A stretch of DNA of 64,000 bases from the NCBI GenBank assembly GCA_037042915.1, contig CM073194.1:1-64000 (forward strand). The letters run 5' to 3'. Origin of the DNA: Auricularia sp. M13 (Eukaryota > Basidiomycota > Agaricomycetes > Auriculariales > Auriculariaceae). Below are positions 33,053 through 44,151 of the stretch, piece by piece. The translations under genes were made by a program, and so were the position numbers. The first letter of the stretch is position 1; each line of letters opens with the position of its first letter. Below the pieces are notes generated by a model. It did not search any database, was not told where the DNA came from, and saw only the letters and a list, made by a program, of their open reading frames with translations.

Positions 33053-34108
33053 CTAGGATTTAGTGGCCTTGCTCTTGCCAACTCCACCCCGTTTGGAAGC
33101 ATTCTTTGCCTTCTGACGGTTCCTCCCATCCCCCACGGCCCCGGCCGGAAAGTGCTTGACCTTTCCGACCCACGACGGACCAGAGGGTAATGCATCCTCG
33201 TCCGGTATCCCGTCCCGAGTTGCGCGGAGATTGGGCTGGAGAAGGTCGAAAGGCGCAAACGATGGCCCTCCTTGCTATATCATCATTTGAGCACCCAATG
33301 AATCTGACCTGGCAGTCTCAGATATATACGTACCCTCATCACCCTTGCAACCCCCTAAATCATCCTGTGAGCACGACATTTCGGGTTTGGCAGAGTCGGG
33401 TATAAAAAGACTTACAGGATTGTTCCCCGGACACATACTGAAGCTGTCCGGCATCCCGTCCCAGAGCAGTGTGCCGGGCTGTGATTTTCAAGTAAGTTTT
33501 CAGATCCGAATACTGTTCATAAAGTTGATACAGACAGTATCTTCAGGCATCACCTGGAACCTACCGATGAGAGCCTTCATCTTCTAAATATAAAATGAGA
33601 AGGGATGCCCTGAATACAGCATGGAATATACCTGTCCGAACTCTGATGCAACCAGCTGCTCATAACCATTTTCGGACACAGGCGGGGGAGGAACTGGAGC
33701 AGGGTAGATATCGGCCTCCTCGACCCGATGATCTGTTGCGTTTACACTGCTGTCCCCGATCTGCTTCAGCAGATTCTTTGCCTTGCGGTCGACCGTCAAT
33801 TCAGCGATTAGGCCTAACGGTTTGCCTGGGTGACCCAGTGAGAGATACAGGTCGAGGGAACGGGTGTCGTGGACCAGCATAATGCTGTCATTGATGTGCT
33901 GGTGGATGAACATCGCCATGTTGTTGAAGTCAAAGAGGTCGTCCGTCTTGGTTTGCTCCTGATACCATGTTTCCAGGGCATCTGCAGCCAGCTTGTATCC
34001 TCGGACACTAATGTTCCGAAGGGACGTCGGGAATACCACGGGGCTGGACACCACCTTCTCGTCCAGAGCCATCGCTGCAGTGGCCAGGTTCTCGAAGCTG
34101 GAGTTCAT
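33053..34108 (-). CDS. Unknown protein, about five or six exons
   Basis: ATG at 34108 (MNSSFENLATAAMALDE), long first exon to about 33637, then small exons with good GT-AG borders, and a last exon ending GKSKATKS at 33053. The first exon is helical (YKLAADALETWYQEQTKT, FDFNNMAMFIHQHINDSIML) with LDLYLSLGHPGKPLGLIAE. A Pro-rich linker follows (IYPAPVPPPPVSENG). Later exons give PGTLLWDGMPDSFSMCPG and a basic tail rich in Lys/Gly (NRQKAKNASKRGGVGKSK), which suggests a nuclear or nucleic-acid role. No family is recognised. A (GTAG)n microsatellite lies directly upstream of the start, at 34113-34130. Confidence 0.55.
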
Positions 34109-34439
34109 GGTTGAGGTAGGTAGGTAGGTGTATTTGAACTCAGTCAGCTCCGCTCAAATTGTTATGGCTGCCGGCCCCAAAATAGATTCAGCGAGTAGTA
34201 CCCTTTTCCATCATTCAAAAATCCAAGATTTATTGGCTATGATGCCGAAGTGCATTTGCCGGAATACAATTATTTTTTGGGTGGCATCAAGGATCAGGAA
34301 TAAGGATTCTTGGTGAAGAGTGTGTTCACATGAGATAAATAGGAAAGATTACATATATACGTCAAGGTCGCGGGAATATCTGGATATGCTTAAGAGCCTA
34401 GTATTATTTGATAGGCACACACCGGATAAAATACTGTAG

Positions 34440-34550
34440 AGCTATTAATTATTACCGCGTCACGCGTCGCGGACGTTGCACGGCGCGGTAATGGAGACGT
34501 TTTGTAGTATGCCACGTGCGGCTCATGGTAATAGCGTGTCACGGTGCTCG
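34440..34550. repeat. CpG-rich dyad repeat, copy a (partner at 38168-38260)
   Basis: The sequence TATTACCGCGTCACGCGTCG ... GCACGGCGCGGTAATGG forms a dyad (TTACCGCG/CGCGGTAA), followed by GTTTTGTA and a second, weaker dyad. The same layout occurs at 38168-38260 (TATTACCGCGTCAAACGTCA ... GCGGCGCGGTGATAA, TGTTTTGTAAC). The CpG-rich patch contrasts with AT-rich surroundings. Confidence 0.7.
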
Positions 34551-34639
34551 AGCACATGAAATACCCATTATGAACGCCCGGAGCTTCGCGCCTCTGTGAA
34601 GCTCATCCGTGAAGACGCCTTTCCTTCATCAATGAAGAA

Positions 34640-34890
34640 TATGCCTCTTCTTTGGAGTCTATGTCAGACCTAAATAAGTTCCACCGCAAGTACAATGCAG
34701 GACTTGGTTAGGCCATTTTCTATGGTAAGTGTTGCATCTGGCCAGGTGTGCTTGTGACCTTGATTGGCAATTTTCACAGACTTGTCCAACATTGCCCTGG
34801 TCAAAAGCCATCCACATTCAAATAAATTTGGTTCAAAAGCCCCAGCCCAATACAATAAGTCCCGGAGGAAGAACACAGTAATTGAATTTT
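34640..34890 (-). pseudogene. Decayed copy of the C-terminal region of the sirtuin-fusion gene
   Basis: Minus-strand text matches the 3' part of the 16905-19258 gene: VLPPGLIVLGW against VLPPGYLAVAW, CGWLLTRAMLDKSVKI against GGWFLSKDMLYVSLKC, and HTWPDATLTIENG against HTWPDATLDIKHG, then VLAVEL against GLAVEL. A stop (TGA) and a change of frame separate the first block from the second. No SIR2 part is found nearby. It is probably a relic of another copy of the fused gene or of its cupin-like domain. Confidence 0.65.
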
Positions 34891-35193
34891 ACCAGAATAT
34901 TTAAACCACGGAAAAACAAAGAGATTGTGTTTGTGGGGAGACTACTGTACAGGAGAGGAGAAGGTAAAAAAATTCTACCATGCAGAGCCGATGACCGTAC
35001 TGACCATGGGGATCGATCAGCAATTCCAGGTGGGGGTAGGTCATTGGAGTTTATGGACAGCGGGAGTAAGGGCTCAGGGCTCAAGGCTTAACGTGAAAGG
35101 GATGTATTCCTCGGGGCTCATGGTAACCTCCTCTGCGCGTCATGAGATCCCGAAAATAGAGAGATGAAAAGTGATACACAGAATCATACCTTC

Positions 35194-35775
35194 TCAGATA
35201 TTCATGACCGCTTGCCAGACCTCCTCACTAAATTGTTGCAGAGCCCACATGGCACTGTTATATGTCCCCGGGGTTAGGCGGTGCCACGGGCCGAGAGACA
35301 TGCTGCGGTCCCGTCCAACCCGACCAGTACGGAAATCGAGCGCGACGCCAGCGAGGATGAATACGGCCAGGTTTGGCGGTCTGCACATGTGATCATGCGC
35401 TGCAAGTGCATAACGCTTGGCCTGTGCGACTGCGTGGAGGCGGAGATTGAGCCGTCCAGTCCGGGCCTCCCTCTTCATCTCGCCGGCAACGATGATGAAG
35501 GGGATGGGAAATGCATAGCTGGTAAACCAGATAGCGAAGTCGCAGTATCCACCCATTCCGTCCCGCCACTGCGGGTGCACCTCGAAGCCTGCCCAAACTG
35601 GAAAGATCTGGCATAGCATATGGTTCCAGAAGGGGTAAATGTCGGATTCGTACATCGTCCTCGTGCTGGCCGTGTTCATGTAGGCGGCGATTACGCCGAG
35701 GACGATGTAGAACCGCATGCGCACCACCCAAGGGATGGCGAAGAGACCCTGATGCAAGAGACGGCGGGGGTTCAT
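35194..35775 (-). CDS. Unknown 193-aa protein, possible PD-(D/E)XK nuclease-like fold
   Basis: Single exon from ATG 35775 to stop 35194. The middle part YCDFAIWFTSYAFPIPFII then VAGEMKREARTG places an Asp about 20 residues before an E-x-K, the spacing seen in PD-(D/E)XK nuclease-like domains. Next comes a helix with AVAQAKRYALAAHDHM and a strand NLAVFILAGVALDFRTG, again as expected for that fold. This is pattern-based inference. The N-terminus is hydrophobic (FAIPWVVRMRFYIVLGVIAAYM). It could be a transposon- or defence-linked protein, but the neighbours do not tell. Confidence 0.45.
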   Translation of the reverse strand: MNPRRLLHQGLFAIPWVVRMRFYIVLGVIAAYMNTASTRTMYESDIYPFWNHMLCQIFPVWAGFEVHPQWRDGMGGYCDFAIWFTSYAFPIPFIIVAGEMKREARTGRLNLRLHAVAQAKRYALAAHDHMCRPPNLAVFILAGVALDFRTGRVGRDRSMSLGPWHRLTPGTYNSAMWALQQFSEEVWQAVMNI

Positions 35776-36098
35776 GGTTGGGCGCTGCTTTGACTTACGG
35801 TTACCTGTCTACTGCTCTTATGTGCACTGGCACGCCGTCTGCCCGGGTGCTATCGAGCTGCATGGCCGTCACCTTTTGTGACCCTTATGCCCACGATGTT
35901 GTCCCGAGAGCAATCTGAATGACAGACGCCGTGCGGGACATATGTGAAGTGAACCCATGCCGACGTGAAACAGCTGTGAATGTCTGGAACTCTCAGCAGA
36001 AAAACTCCGATACTGCAAATACCACTTGCCCAGCCTCCCAAATAAAAAAGGAAATGAGGAAAAACTGCTACAATGCTTATTTCAATGTTATTGTTCAG

Positions 36099-36359
36099 TC
36101 AGAGGCACCTGTGACAGGAATGCATATGGAGTATGGGTACGATGGTTAACGAACCTAATTCCCTGTACCATTCCCAATATGTATTAATGTTGTCCCTGAC
36201 GGGCGTCAGCACGCAGAGCCCGTGAGCTATCCCCGTCAACACCGTCCACGTCCAGCGCTGCACCATGAAGTCCTTGTAATTACCTTTCTCTGGAGCTTGA
36301 GAATTAGGCGGGGGAGGGGACATTTTAGCTGCGATAGTGAAGCCCGTGAATGAGAGCAT
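36099..36359 (-). CDS. Short unknown ORF, 86 aa
   Basis: ATG at 36359 (MLSFTGFTIAAKMSPPP). It contains a Trp/aromatic-rich stretch (MVQRWTWTVLTGIAHGLCVL) that could be a membrane helix. No family is recognised and it may be one exon of a longer or broken gene. Support is weak. Confidence 0.25.
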   Translation of the reverse strand: MLSFTGFTIAAKMSPPPPNSQAPEKGNYKDFMVQRWTWTVLTGIAHGLCVLTPVRDNINTYWEWYRELGSLTIVPILHMHSCHRCL

Positions 36360-36779
36360 AAGCGTCTGACTCTTGCCCCGTCAGTCTTTCCGGATTCTCA
36401 GGTTGCCACTTTGGCGGTGAACACGGACATAGCAGATGTAGTCAGGCACTATGAAATGAAGTGTGGAATTATGCTGCTGAGAGTATCCTGCTCGTATTTG
36501 CAGTATCAGAGCATGGAAAGCTGCGATCGTGCCTCAGAATGGGTAACCGCCGAAATCGACCTTAAGAAAATATCTCCGTTATGAGACCTGACCGCCTTTG
36601 CACGCACAGGTAAGTAGACTAGCGCCAGATTGGGGAGCTGTCAATCTGGTTAACAATCGTCTGTTCACTCATGCATATGGACACAGGAGGACACAAATAC
36701 GGGCCCAGTAGCCGAGAAGCTTGGGGTTCTAAATCAACAAACATATTGAAAAAGGTTCTGTACATATACACAATGCGAA

Positions 36780-37020
36780 TTGGAGCTTTTTACGTGAGGA
36801 TCCTACGAAGGGAAATTCCGAACAAGTAACAATACTGACTCCGTTAGAAAGTTTAAACCCCGCCGGTCTGCTCGCAAGCAGATCGTCGGAGTTTGAAACC
36901 GTGTGACCGTCTGCTGATTATGCTGTAACAGTTGCATGCGGCTTTAATATAGATCATTTTATTCAATTAAATTGCGGAAGCCTCAGATTTATTGGCCTAG
37001 AAAACCATGTACTGAATGAC
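36780..37020. repeat. Dispersed repeat family 1, copy b
   Basis: Matches 29300-29540 in block order and carries the palindrome at 36851-36900: TTTAAACCCCGCCGGTCTGC, TCGCAAGCAGATCGTCGGAG. It also shares AATTATGCTGTAACAGTT-type sequence and ACTGAATGACC. Confidence 0.8.
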
Positions 37021-37119
37021 CATCATCTTTGAGGTAATTATCAGTAGAAATCAATTTATAAGACAAATGAGTACTGGGTAGCAGATAGACCTTTAGTTCG
37101 CAACTTAACATACTAATAA

Positions 37120-37481
37120 CCTGGAATTCCTCCATGGACGCCTTGCGGCCCGTCTGAATCCGCGACGTCGCGGTGTACTTCGCCAGTGCGCGATATAAGG
37201 AAGCGCACATTGCACGCGTGTACCACGGCCTGAAGCGTGCGCACGCTGCCTTCCTTACGCAACTGCGTTCTTTTCATGTTTCCCTCAATCGCTACCTCCA
37301 TCGCATCCACGCCATCGACTCGCCGCTGTGCCTGCATTGCGGTGAACCCGAAACCATGGACCACTATCTTCTCCGTTGCACTCGCTTCCTCACTCCCGAC
37401 AGACGCTCCGTGGAAAGCTCAAAGGTCATATCCTCTCTGCTAGTTCATTGCTGGGCTCGCGAAAGAACCCGAGCGCCTTGA
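37120..37481 (+). mobile_element. 3' fragment of a non-LTR retrotransposon (LINE) ORF2
   Basis: A plus-strand frame reads AFLTQLRSFHVSLNRYLHRI, HAIDSPLCLHCGEPETMDHY then LLRCTRFLTPDR. This is the typical C-terminal end of LINE ORF2: a helix-rich segment followed by a CX2CX8HX4C zinc knuckle. Reverse transcriptase and endonuclease parts are absent, as expected for a 5'-truncated copy or an old remnant. The element's 3' end may reach about 37,770. The clade cannot be fixed; a Tad-like fungal LINE is likely. Confidence 0.7.
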
Positions 37482-40140
37482 TGACCTACATTGACCGTAC
37501 AGGACGTCTTGACAGACACACCCGCACTCTCCCCTCCCACTCCCACTCCCAAACCCAACCATATATTTCTTCCTCTTCCTTTTGATTACCTCTATCGCAT
37601 CCAACCATAGAACGCTGCATCCTCCGCGCGCAAACCCTGCTTCAAACCACTACTATATTCCGACGTCACTTATAACTCCAACATACCTTACTTGCCCCAT
37701 CATCGACTATCCTCTCTCGTTCGCTTGTCTCTTATTATAGGCTTCGTGACTGGTAGTCGGAGTAGTTAAAGAGGTTAACTTTTACCTGAACAACTACTTC
37801 CAATCTTGACTAATCAAGCGCACGTTGAACTCACAGACGGCTGCGAAGTTTCCCCTGAAGGCGGGTGAGAAACGCCGGCTCCTGTAGGGAGAGGGTTCTG
37901 GTTTACTTAACAAATGAGTATGCGCCGCACAGAACGGACCAATGACCATCGCAGTGCGCGTTCCCCTACAGAATATGAATTCAAGATGCAAGTTTGGGTG
38001 GTATACGTACCATGGGACTGCCGTCTTGTCTATTTAGTGGTTTATTCCTCCTAGCCGGGTGTTGATCCTGCAATAACCCATCAGCGGTGTCTAGCTTTCT
38101 GCCCAGAATAAATGTTTAAGCGGAAGGTATGGAGGTAGTTGTCCTGACATACTGTACGCACACAGTCTATTACCGCGTCAAACGTCACAGAGGTCGCGCG
38201 GCGCGGTGATAAACCTGTTTTGTAACAGGTCACAAGCTGCCCGCGGTATCGGGATGTCATGGGAGTTTTAGCGAGACTGAGCTCCCCACAAGCCAAATCT
38301 CAGTGCCACTCTCTAGCAGATCCATAAAAATATATCTTAAATAGGTGAATAGTTTGAATGGTGGCACCGAGATTTGTTCACAATCATCCTCAAACTATTG
38401 TCTTATATTCTTGCAGTAAGCCATGGCAATAATGTCTAACAGATCTCAACCACCACACTATGCCGGGTCCAGTGATTCTGGTGCAGCATGCTGGGGTTGC
38501 AAGGACAGCCAGAGCTTCTGAGGTCTTCCATTATACTTGCATTACCAGGCCAAAATATTGCATTTTCCAACGGTAGCACAAAAAGCCCTATGCTTTTCTT
38601 GTAATAGCAATTTAACAGCATAAGGTATGCTATTAAAGCCCTTTCCCCGGTGTTATGAAATGGCCCCTCTGGAGGAGAAAGCATATATTTGAGCCAGAAG
38701 AGCATGGTGACCATCCAATTCTAGGGCATGTGGCCTTTGATGCAGGCTGACATTTGGCAGAAGAGTGAAAAGTCTATCATTTCAATCACTTTCTCCTAGA
38801 ATTACTGACATGTTGTAATCCCTCCTCTGGAGCCCAAGTGGGTATGATGGGTGCCTCTGAACCACTTGAGTGTCTTGAACCCGTCCTTGAAAAGAGAGAA
38901 CTCTGCTACTATTGTATCAGCTTGTGCCTGAATAATCTGGTTGATATCCCTACAGATGCATGCATTTGTTGGGTAAAGGCATGAGATAAACATCTTGGGT
39001 CCCTATTTTGCCAGAAGAGATCCATTGGCGGTTGCGGCCAGGAATCGGACGACTCCGCATAACAATTATGCTGGGTCCTTTGCGCGATCCATGCCGTGCT
39101 CTGAGGAATGAGTCAGTGAGAGCTGCTGGAGTACGGGACAGTCAACACATACCGGCTGGTACGAGGACTGGTACGAGATTCTGCGAGATTTATCTGAGCT
39201 TCCTCCGCTGTAAGCAATTGACGACTGGCCTACTCTGTGCATCCAGGATGGCCGATACTTGAACAATGATGAACGGATGTCCATGGTAGAGCAGCAGCAA
39301 CGGGATCCCGGAGCATGCAAATATCGGAGACACAAGCTGAAGTGAACGAAGCCGGTCTGAAAGCATGCATCCCGGGGTCCGATATGCAAGAACTGGCCAT
39401 GGACACAAAGGCAGAACTAAGCGGCAAGCATGGCATCAGATACTCGAACCACAGACCACAGGAAAACCGGTCTATACATACAGCATATGTACAGTGTTCA
39501 CTTTTGTAGCAACGATTTTGGCCGAGCCCAAGGTTGTCATGGGCAGGTGCCACTGCAGTCTTGCGTGGTGGTAGTACGAGGGCAAGGTCATCTCACCGGA
39601 TCCGTCCGGCATCCTTGGGCCGGATAGCTCCCATATCACACCCGATGTTGCCTGAGGTTCAAACATTGGCTTCTCCGCAGGAGAAATAAGAAAGCACGGA
39701 GATCCATATGAGTTGAGGATTTGCTTCTATCCCTGCCTCGTCTGCTGTCCAACCCTCCCCAATACCCCTATCATTGTGAACCTAGCCTCACCGAACGAAG
39801 CACGGTGACCATCTCTAGTCTCAGTGCGTACATGGTGTCAGATATAGGGTAAGAGCCACCCGGTGAGACCGGAGGTCAGCATAAGTGCTCGGACCTCAGT
39901 CAGCCTTGAGGTATTGATGTTTGGTCAGCACTGCTCTATAGTGAGAGGTGCTGCGGTGCGAAATTTTAAGGGGAGTCGACGAAGCCCATATCGTCAACAT
40001 TCTATATCAATTGTTGCCACTCCTTGCAAACAAATAGGATCGAAGGGTGTTCCGGAAAGACCAACAAGAAAATGTTCAACATGATGTCAACAGGTAGGCG
40101 CGAAATGAAGGAGCCTGAACCTGAATCAGCGTGAAAAAAG
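37482..40140. other. Gene-poor region with repeats and remnants
   Basis: It contains the second CpG-rich dyad repeat (38168-38260). Minus-strand open stretches at 38436-38714 and 38802-38993 have protein-like composition (IIQAQADTIVAEFSLF) but cannot be linked into a gene and may be relics. Nothing in 39,000-40,140 could be assigned; the open stretches there are short and overlap on both strands. Confidence 0.4.
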
Positions 40141-40149
40141 AGAACAGAA

Positions 40150-40380
40150 GACATTGAGAATAAGACAGCAGAGGTGGACGGCGCATGGTTTAAGCTTCAA
40201 AGTCCGACAATTTGCACACCAGCAGATCGTCGGAGTCTGAAATGGTTCCAAAGCGACTACTGTGTTTCAGGTTAGCAAACCCAGGAATTTGAATTCTTCA
40301 AGAATTGAATTAATTTATTTTTGGCTTTAAAATAATAAACAATACAGCCCGATATCACTGTCGAGTGTTTTATGAGGTTG
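40150..40380. repeat. Dispersed repeat family 2, copy b
   Basis: Partner of 29695-29940, with the palindrome at 40188-40245 (TTTAAGCTTCAAAGTCCGAC ... CAGATCGTCGGAGTCTGAAA). It ends directly in front of the degenerate Zn2Cys6-like gene. Confidence 0.8.
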
Positions 40381-40654
40381 ACGAATACGACGACGATCCG
40401 GAGGCCCAGGCCGAAGATGTTTTTGATGAGGACTTACTCGCCACTGGCAAGATGGAGAATGTACCGTATCTGTAGATGTCTACTACCTAGACATAGCTGC
40501 CAGTCAATGCCAATTTGTCGAGATTATCCTGACCTGTGAGAACTCGAATTTAAGTCCTACAGTCACTCCCGACCCCCACTTCTCCTCGATGTGCAAGGTC
40601 TGCCTCACGCACTATACTGTCAAGGAGCGCTTCTGACCTATGTGGCAATCGTAG

Positions 40655-41230
40655 AAATCGGTGGCTTGCCGCCGTTGCCGCCCGCAAAAAAATCAAGTGC
40701 ACTGGGGCGGACGCCATGAGAAAGGAGAACGGGACGCGATATCTGGGAGCGTGTCAAAACTGCGCCACTCTTGGGATGCCCTGCGAGTTGTAAGTCACTG
40801 CTGATCCAAGCCTCGTCAGACGGTCGAATTCATTAGGTCTGACAGTCCCGGCGTAACTTTCCACCCCCCGCATCGCGACGCCATTCTGCCTTCCCCCATC
40901 GATGTTGGGACCGAGACCGATCAGCCGGAGAAAGGTTGGGACCTAGGTTGGGTATTGGGGACGATGGCGGCCGAGGCAGACAATGCACAGTTTGATCACA
41001 CTAGCTCTTGGGGAGTGAGGTCTGCCGCGTACGTTTTCTCCGGGCATTGCAAGCATTTGACATGTCACAATTGCAAGGAACCCATATCAACACTTCATTT
41101 CCCAGTCACCGCGAGCACGTCTCCGATCCGAGCCTACGATTCCCAAGATTGGGAGCCCCGCACAACGCTTCCTCCTTCCTTGGAATTTCCGACAAGTTAT
41201 GAACGTACTACTAGTCCTGATGTTAAATGA
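40655..41230 (+). pseudogene. Degenerate Zn2Cys6-like zinc-cluster gene; 3' exon captured by the satellite block
   Basis: A frame with VACRRCR is followed, one base out of frame, by RKKIKCTGADAM, then GACQNCATLGMPCEL. Together these give the Cys pattern of fungal Zn2Cys6 DNA-binding proteins, with one extra base in the CCGCCCGC run. A 47-nt intron (GTAAGT...CATTAG) leads into a long exon (SDSPGVTFHPPHRDAILPSP ... TTSPDVK, stop at 41230). That exon has further Cys residues (HCKHLTCHNC). From about 40887 on it is repeated at 44152-44502. Upstream coding text with acidic residues (EVDEYDDDPEAQAED) may be part of the same gene. Confidence 0.5.
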
Positions 41231-42264
41231 TACACAAGATCATGACCAGGTAGACAGGTTTATGGCGCCGGTGAATGATATTTGATATTATATCCAGGGG
41301 TGCTGAAGAAGTGGATGTGGTTTCTGGGGATGCTCATGGTGGCCTTGTAGCAGGCGGTGTGCTTGATGCCCATGCATAACCTAACCTAACCGAATCATTA
41401 GAGATGGGAGTCCTTAATGAGAAGCCTCAACATGGAGAATAGTTATGCCAAAGACGTTGTGCCATTGGAAATCATAGGCGCTGTTTGTCCAAAGGTTTCA
41501 TTCAATCCAAGATTTGAAAGACACCATGCACTGATCATCCATATTTTACAAATGCCATTACGGACACATCAGTGCATGTAGACTTCTCAAATCCATTCTG
41601 ACTCCTGGGAAACACTAGGACTGGAAAGTGGATTGGGGGTAATATAGCACCTGCCATCCTACCATGATACTGGGCCACAGGAGGACTGGGAGACTCTATA
41701 CATCCGGCTTGCCTGCAGGTCCCCTCATTCTGTTCCTTCTGATCCTCTTCAGGTCACATTTCTGAAGGAAATGATATGAGGTATCTCTTTGAAGCAGGAG
41801 GAAGTTGGACCGAATTTTCTCTGTGAAAGATTCACCTTTCAAAGAATGAGGAGCTGACCTAAGGATGGTTTTACATTTGAAACTGCTCCCCTGAAATGTA
41901 GTCATATGGCTAGGTTATATTGCAGCACAGTCAGCAAGGCAGGGTGACAGTAAAACGGACAGTCAGAGGTTGTTCGGTCAACCGATGAAACTCTTCAATC
42001 ATGAATGGGGTATTTAAGGCATATTTCGAAATTGAAATTTGACTAATGGGCGGTTGCACATGAGTCTAGATAACACTAACCATTCAGATGGAGCAGAGGA
42101 GCAGTGTGCACATCCCAAGCCTGCTATTATAGCTGGGTATGAGAAAGATTTGAATATTGAGAGTTTGGCAGATCATAGGGCCAAAGATATATAGTGTACA
42201 GAGAGGTCACAATTGTTGTTGGGCAGGTAACCTGCATATAAGAGCCTGTGATGGACACATTGAT

Positions 42265-43790
42265 GTACATTGAAGGCAAGTCCAACTTTTTCATAGCCGG
42301 GGTCAACTCCAAGGCCGCTGATGGGGGATCAAAAGGGCCCCGCACACAGAGGTCCGACTTTTCATAGCAGCAGTCAACTCCATCAGAGGGCAGTTGATGG
42401 GGGATCAAAAGGGCCCCACACACACAGGTCCGACTTTTTCATAGCCGCAGTCAACTCCATCAGAGGGCTGTTGATGGGGGATCAAAAGGGCCCCACACAC
42501 AGAGGTCCGACTTTTCATAGGCGCAGTCAACTCCATCAGAGGCTGTTGATGGAGATCAAAAGGTGCCCCACACACAGAGGTCCGACTTTTTCATAGGGAG
42601 TCAACTCCATCAGAGGGCAGTTGATGGACACTGAGGGTGCCGCACACAGAGGTCCGACTTTTTCATAGGGGAGTCAACTCCATCAGAGGGCTGTTGATGG
42701 ACACTGAGGGTGCCCACACACAGAGGTCCGACTTTTTCATAGGGAGAGTCAAACTCCATCAGAGGGCAGTTGATGGGGGATCAAAAGGGCCCCACACACA
42801 GAGGTCCGACTTTTTCATAGGGAGTCAACTCCATCAGAGGGCTGTTGATGGGGGATCAAGGGCCCCACACACAGAGGTCCGACTTTTTTTTCAGAGGGAG
42901 TTGAGTCAACTCCATCAGAGGGCTGTTGATGGGGTTGATCAAAAGGGCCCCACACACAGAGGTCCGACTTTTTCATAGGCGCAGTCAACTCCATCAGAGT
43001 GCAGTTGATGGAGACCGAGGGTGCCGCACACAGAGGTCCGACTTTTTCATAGGCGCAGTCAACTCCATCAGAGTGCAGTTGATGGAGACCGAGGGTGCCG
43101 CACACAGAGGTCCGACTTTTTCATAGGCGGAGTCAACTCCATCAGAGGGCTGTTGATGGACACTGAGGGTGCCGCACACAGAGGTCCGACTTTTTCATAG
43201 GGAGACACAAACCCATCAGAGGGCTGTTGATGGACACTGAGGGTGCCACACACAGAGGTCCGACTTTTTCATAGGGAGACACAAACCCATCAGAGGGCAG
43301 TTGATGGGGGATCAAAAGGGCCCCACACACAGAGGTCCGACTTTTTCATAGGCGCAGTCAACTCCATCAGAGGGCTGTTGATGGGGGATCAAAAGGGCCC
43401 CACACACAGAGGTCCGACTTTTCATAGGCGCAGTCAACTCCATCAGAGTGCAGTTGATGGAGACCGAGACACAGAGGTCCGACTTTTCATAGGGAGTCAA
43501 CTCCATCAGAGTGCAGTTGATGGAGACCGAGGGTGCCGCACACAGAGGTCCGACTTTTTCATAGGCGCAGTCAACTCCATCAGAGTGCAGTTGATGGAGA
43601 CCGAGGGTGCCGCACACAGAGGTCCGACTTTTCATAGGCAGACACAAACCCATCAGAGGGCTGTTGATGGACACTGAGGGTGCCGCACACAGAGGTCCGA
43701 CTTTTTCATAGGGAGACACAAACCCATCAGAGGGCTGTTGATGGACACCGAGGGTGCCGCACACAGAGGTCCGACTTTTTATAGGGAGAC
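42265..43790. repeat. 74-77 bp satellite array 1, about 20 units
   Basis: Each unit reads CACAGAGGTCCGACTTTTTC, ATAGGCGCAGTCAACTCCAT, CAGAGGGCTGTTGATGG and a variable end, either GGGATCAAAAGGGCCCCA or (ACACT/AGACC)GAGGGTGCCG. A second variant has GGGAGACACAAACCC in place of GGCGCAGTCAACTCC. The part TCAACTCCATCAGAGGGC then AGTTGATGG can fold on itself. This array has more small indels than arrays 2 and 3. Confidence 0.95.
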
Positions 43791-43929
43791 TCAGACAATG
43801 GCCAGCAGGACAGTGCAAGGTTGGTAGGTAGGTAGGTAGATAGGTACAGGAATTGTGACCCTATGCAGACAAGTGAACAGGAGATGATACTACCTGGTGC
43901 AACTTAGCCATCTGAGGCTGTATGTATGG

Positions 43930-44140
43930 CAGGCAGGATATCCAAGCCTGTGCAGACCAGGCAGGAGTTCTTGTGCAGGCCAGGCAGGAAGTCCTGGCCT
44001 GTGAAGGCCAGGCAGAAAGTCCTAGCCTGTGAAGGCCAGGCAGGAAGTCCTAGCCTGCAGGCAGGCCAGGCAGGAAGTCCTAGCCTGTGCAGGCCAGGCA
44101 AGATGTTTTTTCCTGCCTGGTATGCCTGGAACCGTATCTG
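43930..44140. repeat. CAGGC-rich minisatellite 1 (about 28-bp unit)
   Basis: Repeats of the type GGCCAGGCAGGAAGTCCTAG then CCTGTGAA, about six units with small differences. The same block occurs at 46985-47175 and 48480-48675. Confidence 0.9.
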
Positions 44141-44151
44141 TAGACCTAACA

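Larger units (their letters stand above)
40887..44140. repeat. Higher-order repeat copy 1 (about 3.25 kb)
   Basis: Order: 3' exon of the Zn2Cys6-like gene, 1.0 kb of spacer, satellite array (42265-43790), GGTA microsatellite (43820-43845), CAGGC minisatellite (43930-44140). Copy 2 starts at 44152 with the same sequence and is nearly identical for the first 1.4 kb, so the duplication is young. The spacer holds two CCTAA words (near 41380) resembling telomeric repeats. Confidence 0.92.
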
